Notes under the pieces: model-generated | What the model was told of the DNA's origin: nothing | Databases searched by the model: none | The model's input: the letters and a program-made list of their open reading frames with translations, nothing else | Assembly: GCA_034431315.1 (NCBI GenBank) | Contig: DAOUDK010000026.1 | Coordinates: 1 to 57,239 of the forward strand | Direction: 5' to 3' | From: JAUWOY01 sp034431315 | Lineage (GTDB): Bacteria > Chloroflexota > Anaerolineae > VGOG01 | DNA: 57,239 bases | In this document: in pieces, positions 48,201-54,149 of the stretch | Position numbering within the stretch: the first letter of the stretch is position 1 | How the letters are laid out: each line of letters starts with the position of its first letter | Program-made: the position numbers and the translations under genes

Positions 48201-50849
48201 CGCACGGGCAGCGACGCCTGGCTGAACCAGCGCGGCGGCATCTTCCTCCTGCGCGCCGGCCAGATGAGCGATGCCGACCGAGTACTGCTGGAGACGTCCG
48301 CCCGCGCTATCCTGGACGGCGATAAAGGCCCGCTGGCCGAGCAGTTGAGTGGTCTGCGCGAGCGGCCCATCCACCTGCCGCGCTTTGTCCCCACCCTGCC
48401 CAGCCCTGAGCACGTGGAACCTACGCCGCCACTGGCCCGGCCTGCCGATCTCCTGTTCGACAACGGCCTGGGCGGCTTCAGCGCCGACGGACGCGAGTAC
48501 GTCATCTTCATGGAATCAGGCCAGTGGACGCCAGCCCCATGGATCAACGTCATCGCCAACTCCCACTTTGGCTTCCTGGTCTCCGAAGCGGGAGGGGGCT
48601 ATACCTGGGCGGGAAACAGCGGTGAGAATCGGCTGACTCCCTGGCGGAACGACCCCGTGGCCGACGCGCCGGGCGAGGCGCTCTACCTGCGCGACGAGGA
48701 GACGGGACACGTCTGGTCGCCCACGCCTTTGCCTGCGGGCGCGCCGGCCCCTTATCTGATCCGCCACGGCGCTGGCTATTCCATCTTCGAGCACAATAGC
48801 CACGGCCTCAAACAGCGACTGCGCCTCTTTGCCGTCCCGGGTGCGCCGGTGAAAGTGGTTCAGTTGCAGTTGGAGAACACGTGGAACCGTATCCGGCGGA
48901 TCACCGCGACTTACTACGCAGAATGGGTGCTGGGCACAACCCGGGGTACAATGCAACAGTACATTGTGCCTGAGTTCGACGCCACCAGCCACGCGTTGCT
49001 GTCTCGTAACCCTTACAACGCAGAGTTCGGCCAGCGGGTAGCCTTCTTGGCCGCCACCCGGGACCCACACGGTTTGACCACTGACCGCACTGAGTTCCTG
49101 GGGCGCATGGGGAGCCTCAGCCGTCCGGCTGCGCTAGACCGCGTCGGGCTGGCTGGTGCAGTGGAAGCTGGCCTTGACCCCTGCGCGGCCATGCAGGTAC
49201 TCCTTTGGCTGGCCCCCGGTGAGACAAAAGAGGTCACGTTCCTGCTGGGCGAGGGCGCGGACCGTCAAGAGGCACTCCGGTTGGTCAGGCAGTTTCAAGA
49301 CATAGCACAGATCGAGGCCGCCTGGGAGGAGGTGACCGATTTCTGGGATGGCCTGTTGGGCACCGTCACGGTGCAGACGCCCGATCCAGCCATGAACCTG
49401 CTGCTCAATCGTTGGCTGCTCTACCAGTCGCTCTCGTGCCGGGTGTGGGGACGCTCCGCGCTCTACCAATCCAGCGGCGCTTTTGGGTATCGCGACCAGT
49501 TGCAGGATGTGATGGCCCTGGTGCATACCGCGCCTGAAGTCGCGCGGGACCATATCTTGCGGGCGGCCCGGCACCAGTTCGAAGCGGGGGACGTGCTGCA
49601 CTGGTGGCATCCGCCTTCGGGACGTGGGGTGCGCACGCGCTGCTCCGACGACCTGCTCTGGCTGCCCTTTGTCACCGCACACTATGTGAACACTACCGGC
49701 GACGAAACGATCCTGACCAAGAAAGTGCCGTTTCTCAAGGGCGCCCCCCTGGGGCCAGAGGAGCATGACCGCTACGGACATTACGAGACCACCACCGAGG
49801 GCTATACCCTCTACGAGCACTGCCGCCGGGCATTGGAGAAAGGGACGACCGCTGGCGCGCACGGCCTGCCCCTGATCGGCAGCCACGACTGGAACGATGG
49901 GTACAGCCGGGTGGGTATCGAGGGCCAGGGCGAAAGCGTGTGGCTGGGTTGGTTCCTCTACGCCGCCTTGACCCGCTTCGCTCCCATCTGTGAGCTTATG
50001 GACGATGACGAACAGGCCGCCGCGTACCGGCAGCAGGCCCGCGACCTGCAGCAGGCACTGGAGGCGGACAGTTGGGACGGCAACTGGTACCGCCGCGCGT
50101 ACTACGACGACGGCACGCCCCTGGGGTCGGCCAAGAACGACGAATGTCAGATTGATTCCATTGCCCAATCGTGGGCCGTGCTGTCTGGCGCAGCCGATCC
50201 CGAGCGCGCAGCCCAGGCGATGGATGCCGTCGCCGACCAGTTGGTGCGGCACGACGACCAACTGATCCTGCTCCTCACCCCGCCTTTCGACAAGACCACG
50301 CACGATCCCGGTTACATCAAGGGCTACGTGCCAGGCATCCGGGAGAACGGCGGCCAGTACACCCACGCCGCGCTGTGGGCCGTCTGGGCCTTTGCCGAGC
50401 TGGGCCAAGGGGACCGCGCCGAAGCACTGTTCCAGTTGCTCAACCCCATCTACCACAGCGACACGCCGGAGAAGCTGGAACGCTATCGGGTCGAGCCTTA
50501 CGTGGTGGCGGCGGACGTCTACAGCGTGTCGCCGCACACCGGGCGCGGCGGCTGGACCTGGTACACCGGCGCGGCCAGTTGGATGTATCGTCTGGGCCTG
50601 GAGGCGATCCTGGGGATGCGTCGGGTGGGAAAGGTGCTGCAAATCAATCCCTGTATCCCCAGGGACTGGCCGGGCTACGAACTGACCTACCGCGACGGTG
50701 AAACCTCCTATCGGATTCGCGTGGACAACCCGGACGGCGTCAATCGGGGCGTGAAGTTGGTGACGCTGGATGGAGAGGTCCTACCTGGGGAGGAGATCCC
50801 GCTGCTGGGCGATGGTCAGCAGCACAAGGTGCACGTCCTGATGGGCTGA
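42243..50849 (+). CDS. ndvB: cyclic beta-1,2-glucan synthase (NdvB/ChvB-like)
   Basis: 2868 residues, the size of the family. Order: helical N-terminal part (1-320), two membrane helices (about 330-390), a GT84-type glycosyltransferase domain (about 410-770) with the LDADT motif near residue 544, further membrane helices (about 745-915), a glycoamylase-like domain (about 940-1530; YGFDANMNYQYRGFGVPG), then a beta-rich and (alpha/alpha)6 GH94 phosphorylase-like region (1570-2868) with the catalytic DWNDG near residue 2549. These enzymes start on their own protein, build and trim beta-1,2-glucan and release it as rings. Two repeat insertions lie in frame (about 45470-45500 and 47600-47665). Co-transcribed with the stress protein. 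Bracketed by purB fragments. Confidence 0.92.
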   Translation: MPETQPHNALRPDQLESQARQLAESHAVSRHPRRGPPLLDRLREQEALLREAYQYFAGASEAEIALSYAGEWMLDNFYLVQQALRQIREDMPEGYYRRLPKLDTSPLEGYPRIYALVREITGYCEGQLDFDRVTRFVQAYQRVTPLTTGELWALPTMLRLGVLECLTRAVASITGLQTDGSEELSDAVAGPLHGDLDDEAIVANCILSLRTLAVQDWKAFFESVSRVEEILRSDPAHIYARMDFETRDRYRGVIEELALATGRDEEEVVQEAIRLAKEAQSPPEEEGPSRSTHVGFYLLDVGRAQLEARLGYRAPWGVRLRRWLLGHPTLVYLGGIALLTLVIVLGLVRYASVAGGTLVQLAAAGLLVSLPAMAVSVHLVNWLVTHTVPPRVLPRLDFQEGIPSDYRTMVVIPGLVSRESDVEFLVRQMELHFLGNADPHLHFALLTDFADAPEQLMPEDEALLEHARHSVEALNGKYSQGSYRPFYLFHRHRQWNPGEDCWMAWERKRGKLVEFNRLLGGQDTSYSMQIGDLDVLREIKYVITLDADTVLPLDSARRLIAALAHPLNRAEFDPESGAVVAGYTVLQPRVEIKPTSAGQSLFAQVFSGDTGLDLYTRAVSDVYQDLFGEGIYAGKGIYDVAAFERSLAGRVPDNALLSHDLFEGIHGRAGLVTDVILFEDYPAHYLAYTDRLHRWVRGDWQLLPWLLPRVPRADGGTMPNDLSILDRWKILDNLRRSLLMPALLVLLIAGWLWLPGSALVWTLAGPLALAVPLITDVITDVARRLTGRASAGTTQLVRGVTRWLLALVFLPYTTLITIDAIGATLVRLIITRKRLLQWTTAAHTLRLFGKESKIGTLWKQMGAAPLLTLALACLVILINPAAMLVAAPLLLLWLVSPQIAHRISRPLVHEPVPLSADQRRQLRRLARRTWLYFEQFVGPEDHWLPPDHFQEDPRGLVAHRTSPTNIGLLLLSTLAAYDLGYVGLMDLTLRLRYTLDTMGQLEQHRGHLLNWYETRNLNPLPPRYVSTVDSGNLAGCLVALRQGCLAVPGTPVLRWQRFQGLLDTVDVLAEIVDGIERSPEPVEGEANSETAVASLQAHLAHIRQRLLAVQDDPHGWVSLLPWLAEDCRQELDRLLIALVESESLTLDTTTLRDLRIWSKQVRYQLGSLRPELDMLLPWLVPLSQPPTLFTQPETEPAVREAWEVLQETLPATPRLDEVAQVCQAGQARLSQLRDLLDDEAGPVEAAREARVWCENLADGLDSAGMVAEDLVTSCQDLGAQAEAYFQAMKFNFLFDSQRQVFHIGYNVETETLDSNHYDLLASEARIASLLAIAKGDVPPSHWLHLGRPITRVNGTRALLSWGGTMFEYLMPPLLMRHYEGTLLEQSCRAAIAHQIAYARQKDVPWGISEAGYYGFDANMNYQYRGFGVPGLGFKRDLDEDLVITPYASLLALPMYPQAVMRNIAHLIERQMLGHYGFYEAIDYTHSRLHLGQKSAIVHSYMVHHQGMILLALTNYLHDEAMIRRFHADPRVQSAELLLQEQVPQQAPVEVPHPAEVGVLPPIQPRPTLGPWHVPVDAPLPQVHFLSNGRYGLLITSAGGGYGDWRGVPLTRWRSDTTLDDWGTWIYVQDRDSGALWSAGYQPTASQPESQEVHFYAHKAEFRRQDHDISLHMEITVSPDDDVEVRRITLTNHSDDYRRLMLTSCGEVVLAPQAADQRHQAFSKLFVESEYLPDLNALLFRRRPRSAEEETVYMAHLLVVERGQETTGAHESDRARFLGRGGTVRSPAALSLPSVPSIGGDERGGGLSGTTGATLDPIMALGQEIELEPHATVQVAYLTLAAESRREALTLARRYQEWPAINRAFDQARSHSELELHRLDLTAPDVERIQQLLSVLLYPHAALRADPETLAANSKGQSGLWLFAISGDYPILLVRIGNQEETALVRELLQAHAYWRNRQIKIDLVIIDERGIGYDQELQGQLFRLLIRTGSDAWLNQRGGIFLLRAGQMSDADRVLLETSARAILDGDKGPLAEQLSGLRERPIHLPRFVPTLPSPEHVEPTPPLARPADLLFDNGLGGFSADGREYVIFMESGQWTPAPWINVIANSHFGFLVSEAGGGYTWAGNSGENRLTPWRNDPVADAPGEALYLRDEETGHVWSPTPLPAGAPAPYLIRHGAGYSIFEHNSHGLKQRLRLFAVPGAPVKVVQLQLENTWNRIRRITATYYAEWVLGTTRGTMQQYIVPEFDATSHALLSRNPYNAEFGQRVAFLAATRDPHGLTTDRTEFLGRMGSLSRPAALDRVGLAGAVEAGLDPCAAMQVLLWLAPGETKEVTFLLGEGADRQEALRLVRQFQDIAQIEAAWEEVTDFWDGLLGTVTVQTPDPAMNLLLNRWLLYQSLSCRVWGRSALYQSSGAFGYRDQLQDVMALVHTAPEVARDHILRAARHQFEAGDVLHWWHPPSGRGVRTRCSDDLLWLPFVTAHYVNTTGDETILTKKVPFLKGAPLGPEEHDRYGHYETTTEGYTLYEHCRRALEKGTTAGAHGLPLIGSHDWNDGYSRVGIEGQGESVWLGWFLYAALTRFAPICELMDDDEQAAAYRQQARDLQQALEADSWDGNWYRRAYYDDGTPLGSAKNDECQIDSIAQSWAVLSGAADPERAAQAMDAVADQLVRHDDQLILLLTPPFDKTTHDPGYIKGYVPGIRENGGQYTHAALWAVWAFAELGQGDRAEALFQLLNPIYHSDTPEKLERYRVEPYVVAADVYSVSPHTGRGGWTWYTGAASWMYRLGLEAILGMRRVGKVLQINPCIPRDWPGYELTYRDGETSYRIRVDNPDGVNRGVKLVTLDGEVLPGEEIPLLGDGQQHKVHVLMG
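45468..45500 (+). repeat. repeat word inserted in frame in the glucan synthase gene
   Basis: GTCCTGAGCCTGTCGAAGG encodes SPEPVEG in a loop between the glycosyltransferase and glycoamylase parts. The same word, or its inverse, occurs at about 21047 and 54008. Confidence 0.75.
47598..47665 (+). repeat. C/G-rich inverted repeat inserted in frame in the glucan synthase gene
   Basis: CCCCTCCATTGGGGGGGATG and its imperfect inverse encode a stretch SLPSVPSIGGDERGGGLSG that interrupts the conserved FLGRGGTVRSPAAL ... TTGATLDPIMALG motif. Looks like an inserted palindrome. Confidence 0.6.
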
Positions 50850-50896
50850 GGCCGTAGGCGTTCGTTGCCACAGAGCGTATGGTTTGGTGACATGGA

Positions 50897-50955
50897 ACGG
50901 CGGTCAGGAGATGCGAAGGTTGTGGTCCGAGGAGCACAAACGGCAGTTGTGGCGG
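50897..50955 (+). pseudogene. short 5' fragment of purB (copy B)
   Basis: About 57 bases match purB codons near 20-38 (GGAGATGCGAAGG, GAGGAGCACAA) in the same orientation, 48 bases after the glucan synthase stop. No start or stop of its own. Together with copy A it brackets the stress/glucan-synthase pair. Confidence 0.8.
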
Positions 50956-50980
50956 AGTTCATCCGCACCGCGTGGTTGAT

Positions 50981-51010
50981 TTGACAACTGCCCTGGTAAC
51001 ATGCTATACT
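50981..51010 (+). promoter_or_regulatory. promoter of the 51058 gene
   Basis: TTGACA (50981-50986), 18 bases, TATACT (51005-51010). The ATG at 51058 follows after about 47 bases with GGGAGG. Confidence 0.7.
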
Positions 51011-51057
51011 ACTCTTTGTAGACCGATTCCTTTTTCACCTCGTTGGGAGGTGTGACT

Positions 51058-51348
51058 ATGAGTGTGTATCCTGTGACCGCTGATACAGCTACTGTGTTGC
51101 GACTCTTGCGCCTGTTGCCGCCCCGTGAGCGGTTGCGAGTGGTGGTGCAAGTCTTGCCGGAATTAGAGCGTGACCTGCCAATGGCGCTACCGTCTTCCGA
51201 TTTCTGGCAGGATGATGACGTGCACACGCTGGCTGAGCATCAGGGTGTTCAGCCCGTCGCTGACTTTGATGCGTTGCTAGGCGGCTGGCCTGAGGACGAG
51301 CCGGTAGACGATTTCATAGCCGCCGTTCGTGAATGGCGACAGCCCTGA
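51058..51348 (+). CDS. antitoxin-like small acidic protein
   Basis: 96 residues from the ATG at 51058 (GGGAGG seven bases upstream; the open frame extends to a TTG at 51043). A helical N-terminal part (TVLRLLRLLPPRERLRVVVQ) is followed by an acidic, proline-containing tail (FWQDDDVHTLAEHQG, then GGWPEDEPVDDF). This is the shape of antitoxins that fold on a toxin, but no PIN or other toxin gene follows; 51356-51462 instead holds a repeat. Orphan or remnant antitoxin is the working call. Confidence 0.6.
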   Translation: MSVYPVTADTATVLRLLRLLPPRERLRVVVQVLPELERDLPMALPSSDFWQDDDVHTLAEHQGVQPVADFDALLGGWPEDEPVDDFIAAVREWRQP

Positions 51349-51355
51349 AGCGATT

Positions 51356-51462
51356 AGCAACATATCCTCCAAGCTCAACGACGCCCTGGCGCAGTTGCCT
51401 TACCTGCCAGGGCGCTTGTTTTGGTCTGGACTGCTGCACGGTGGCTGATGACTGGCTGACTC
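51356..51462 (+). repeat. paralogous segment 1, possibly a remnant of a larger gene start
   Basis: The segment (CAGTTGCCTTACCTGCCAGG, then TTGTTTTGGTCTGG) matches 52306-52400 over about 70 bases. In the second copy it can be read as KFRNALVQLPYPPRAFVLVW, which resembles the opening of membrane ABC transporters. Both copies follow small toxin-antitoxin-like genes. No intact gene continues from either. Confidence 0.5.
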
Positions 51463-51546
51463 GGAGGCCCGCCGAGGCGTTGACCGGAGAGCGTTACATG
51501 CTTGGGACACGAGAATGGGGAACCCTAACGCCATTCTCACCCGATA

Positions 51547-51575
51547 TTGCTTTCTCTATCCGCTTGTGGTATAAT
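51547..51575 (+). promoter_or_regulatory. promoter of the DUF7718/DUF5647-like pair
   Basis: TTGCTT (51547-51552), 17 bases, TATAAT (51570-51575), about 39 bases before the TTG start at 51614. Confidence 0.75.
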
Positions 51576-51613
51576 ATAAACAAGCTCTAGCTATCTGCAT
51601 CAAGGAGACGCAC

Positions 51614-51931
51614 TTGGGCGAAAAGAGTTTCGTCGTTCCCTTGGGTGAGAGCGATTGTGATCGTTACCGTCTGTATTGCGTGACCGAAAAAGGCCAGGTG
51701 GTTGTCTTTCGGGTTCAATATGAAGCTTTTATTGACGGCGCGTGGCGGCCAATCGTTCGCTACGATACAGCACACGGCTTTCCCCACCGTGACTTGCTCC
51801 ACAACCGGCCAGGCGAGAAGATGGAATACCCGGGCTGGTCCAATGCCGAGGTGCTTACCCTTGGGCAGGAAGACATCAAACGCAACTGGCAAACCTACCG
51901 TGCGCAGTACGAGAAGGAGATGGGCAAATGA
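51614..51931 (+). CDS. small protein, DUF7718-like
   Basis: 105 residues. TTG start at 51614 with AAGGAG seven bases upstream. Sequence (SFVVPLGESDCDRYRLYCVT, then VVVFRVQYEAFIDGAWRPIV and RYDTAHGFPHRDLLH) resembles what I recall as the DUF7718 family. Function unknown. Its stop overlaps the start of the next gene (ATGA), so both are translated together, as in toxin-antitoxin pairs. Strand-rich fold with a conserved HGFPHRD loop that could be catalytic (inference). Confidence 0.7.
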   Translation: MGEKSFVVPLGESDCDRYRLYCVTEKGQVVVFRVQYEAFIDGAWRPIVRYDTAHGFPHRDLLHNRPGEKMEYPGWSNAEVLTLGQEDIKRNWQTYRAQYEKEMGK

Positions 51932-52227
51932 ATGAGCTTTTTGTCATAAAGTACGATATATTGCTGACCGAGTTCAATAACTACGTTGTGACACATCCTG
52001 AGTTTGTGACCAATATCCCTGACGAGGCTCTTATCGTACTGATTGATCTGAATGATCCTGAATTCAGTTATTACAATGTCGAACGGGTGCAAGCCTATCG
52101 GCGCAACGACGACAAGCCTGACCGACCTATGGTCTATGTAGACATCGGTGAACTGGCGCCGGTGCGGTCGCGTCTGATCAAGCCCCGTGTACTTTCGCGG
52201 CTGCCCGACGCGCTGGCAGTAGCTTGA
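51928..52227 (+). CDS. small protein, DUF5647-like, coupled to the DUF7718-like gene
   Basis: 99 residues. The N-terminal part (ELFVIKYDILLTEFNNYVVT, then HPEFVTNIPDEALIVLIDLN) matches the pattern I associate with DUF5647 proteins: a helix with NxYV..HPEF, then a strand with an LIVLID motif. Four-base overlap with the preceding gene. Probable second member of a two-gene module; which is toxin and which antitoxin, if either, cannot be told. Confidence 0.7.
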   Translation: MNELFVIKYDILLTEFNNYVVTHPEFVTNIPDEALIVLIDLNDPEFSYYNVERVQAYRRNDDKPDRPMVYVDIGELAPVRSRLIKPRVLSRLPDALAVA

Positions 52228-52305
52228 CGACCTGGTTGCCCAAGACTTTCTCCAGCTCTCTTCGGAGCCGGGCATCACTTCGGCAAGTTACGAAGCTGCT
52301 GAGAC

Positions 52306-52430
52306 GTGAGCCATCTGCACTTGCTTTCCCCAAAGTTTCGTAATGCCCTGGTCCAGTTGCCCTACCCGCCCAGGGCGTTTGTTTTGGTCTGGGCCGCCGC
52401 GCGGCGCTGGACGCCAGTGGCCGCTGGGCC
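52306..52430 (+). repeat. paralogous segment 2, copy of 51356-51462
   Basis: Matches segment 1 around CAGTTGCCCTACCCGCCCAGG and TTTGTTTTGGTCTGGGCC. It lies in the 280-base gap before purB, which otherwise holds only the purB promoter. Confidence 0.5.
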
Positions 52431-52446
52431 AGCTTGCGTTGGTATA

Positions 52447-52474
52447 TTGCACGACGGGCAAAGCAGGGTATAAC
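52447..52474 (+). promoter_or_regulatory. promoter of purB
   Basis: TTGCAC (52447-52452), 16 bases, TATAAC (52469-52474), 33 bases before the ATG at 52508, which follows GGGGAGGAG. Confidence 0.5.
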
Positions 52475-52507
52475 GAGATTTAACTGTGTTTCGAGGGGAG
52501 GAGACTA

Positions 52508-53932
52508 ATGAAGCAAGAAACTTACAGCCATAATACTTTCCTTTCGCCCTTCACCTGGCGTTACGGCGGCCAGGAGATGCGAAGGCTGTGGTCTGAGGAG
52601 CACAAGCGGCGGTTGTGGCGGCGGGTATGGGTGGCTCTGGCTGAAGCGGAGCACGAGGCTGGGCTGGTTAGCGAGGCGGAGCTGGATGACTTGAGAGCTC
52701 ACCAGGACGAGGTGGACATCGCCCGATCCCACGAGATCGAGGCGGAGATAGGCCACGATAAGATGGCCGAGATAAGAGCCTACGCCGAGCAGTGCACGAT
52801 AGGCGGGGGCAAAATCCACCTGGGGGCTACCAGCGCGGACGTGGAAGATAACGCCGACATCCTGCGCATCAAGGAGTCCCTATACTTGATCTGCCAACGC
52901 CTGGTGAGTCTTCTCGAAGCTTTCGCCACCCAGATCGAACGCTATCAAGACCTGCCTGTTATGGGCTACACCCACCTCCAGCCCGCTGAGCCCACTACCC
53001 TGGGCTACCGCCTCTGCCAGTACGCCCAGGACTTGCTCATTGACCTTCAGAGCTTGGACAACTTGATGAAGAACCTCAGGGCCAAGGGGTTGAAGGGCGC
53101 GGTGGGAACTTCGACCTCTTATGCTCAATTGCTCCAGGGCAGCGGGATGACGCCAGTCGAGCTAGAACAACTGGTCATGGAAAAGCTGGAACTGGAGGCC
53201 AGGCCCGTATCTACCCAGGTCTACCCCCGCAAACAAGACTTCCTCATCCTGACCACTTTGGCCTCCATAGCCCAATCGCTGCACAGGTTCGCCTTCGACC
53301 TGCGAGTACTGCACGCAGCACCCTTCGGGGAGTTGAGCGAGCCCTTTGGAGCCAGGCAGGTAGGCTCATCGGCCATGCCTTTCAAGCGCAACCCCGTCAC
53401 CGCCGAGAAGATCTGCTCCCTGGCTCGTTACCTCAGCGCCTTGCCCAAGGTAGCCTGGGACAACGCCGCCTTCTCCCTCCTGGAACGCACCCTGGACGAC
53501 TCAGCCAGCCGCAGGGTGATCCTCCCCGAGGCCTTCCTTGCATTGGACGAGATGCTCATCGCCGCCAGGCGCATCGTCACGAACTTAGTTGTCCACAGGG
53601 AAAGCATCAAGCGCAATTTGTCTACCTACGGCGTCTTCGCCGCCACTGAGACGCTGCTCATGGAGCTGGTCAAGGCCGGTGCCGACCGCCAGGAGATGCA
53701 CGAGCGCATCCGCCAGCACACCATGGCCGCCTGGGAGGCCATTCACAGGGGTGAGGAGAATCCCCTGGTAGAGAGGCTGAGCAGCGATAACGCCCTGGTT
53801 GCTTTCCTGCCTGCCGAAATGGTGAGGGAGCTTCTTGATGCTGTCAACTTCGTTGGCGATGCTCCTGCCAGATGCGCAGAGTTCCTGCGTCTCCTTGACT
53901 TGGAGGTTGGAAGTTGGAGGTTGGAGGTTTGA
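52508..53932 (+). CDS. purB: adenylosuccinate lyase
   Basis: 474 residues, full family length. Signature loop SSAMPFKRNPVTAEK (near residue 286) and the catalytic histidine region GYTHLQPAEPTTLG are intact. It splits adenylosuccinate to AMP and fumarate and SAICAR to AICAR in purine synthesis. No other purine gene is adjacent. The last ten residues (LEVGSWRLEV) are encoded by a GGAGGTTGGAAGTT word repeat running into the stop, so the native C-terminus was probably replaced. Its 5' end is repeated at 41044 and 50897. Confidence 0.95.
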   Translation: MKQETYSHNTFLSPFTWRYGGQEMRRLWSEEHKRRLWRRVWVALAEAEHEAGLVSEAELDDLRAHQDEVDIARSHEIEAEIGHDKMAEIRAYAEQCTIGGGKIHLGATSADVEDNADILRIKESLYLICQRLVSLLEAFATQIERYQDLPVMGYTHLQPAEPTTLGYRLCQYAQDLLIDLQSLDNLMKNLRAKGLKGAVGTSTSYAQLLQGSGMTPVELEQLVMEKLELEARPVSTQVYPRKQDFLILTTLASIAQSLHRFAFDLRVLHAAPFGELSEPFGARQVGSSAMPFKRNPVTAEKICSLARYLSALPKVAWDNAAFSLLERTLDDSASRRVILPEAFLALDEMLIAARRIVTNLVVHRESIKRNLSTYGVFAATETLLMELVKAGADRQEMHERIRQHTMAAWEAIHRGEENPLVERLSSDNALVAFLPAEMVRELLDAVNFVGDAPARCAEFLRLLDLEVGSWRLEV

Positions 53933-54147
53933 ATTCCTAGCTTCAACGCCCGTCCCGGGCGGGTCTGCTGTGGAATTTGGCATGGACAAGGCGGCCCGAG
54001 CGGTGTCCTGAGCCCGTCGAAGGGACGGGCCTTGGAGCGAGAGATCTAGCCATGCAAAAAAAGGGCCACCCCCTGCTCATGAGGGGCAGCCCTTAGATTC
54101 TAGGGAAACTCTGAGCTTTGAACTTTGAGCTTTGAACTTTGAACTTG
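53905..54147. repeat. purB stop-anchored repeat and gap before rtcB
   Basis: The gap of 217 bases holds: GGAGGTTGGAAGTTGGAGG words crossing the purB stop; a GTCCTGAGCCCGTCGAAGG word near 54008; a terminator (54056-54094); and GAACTTTGAGCTTT words (54110-54147) that start, on the minus strand, right after the rtcB stop. No gene. Confidence 0.7.
54056..54094 (-). terminator. rho-independent terminator of the rtcB transcript
   Basis: On the minus strand AAGGGCTGCCCC and GGGGTGGCCCTT pair around a 10-base loop and are followed by a run of seven T. It serves the leftward ribF-archease-rtcB group. Confidence 0.85.
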
Positions 54148-54149
54148 TC

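Noticed and set aside
51333..51590. 85-residue ORF after the antitoxin-like gene as its toxin
   Set aside because: No binding site, cysteine/threonine-rich composition, and it overlaps the repeated segment and the next promoter.
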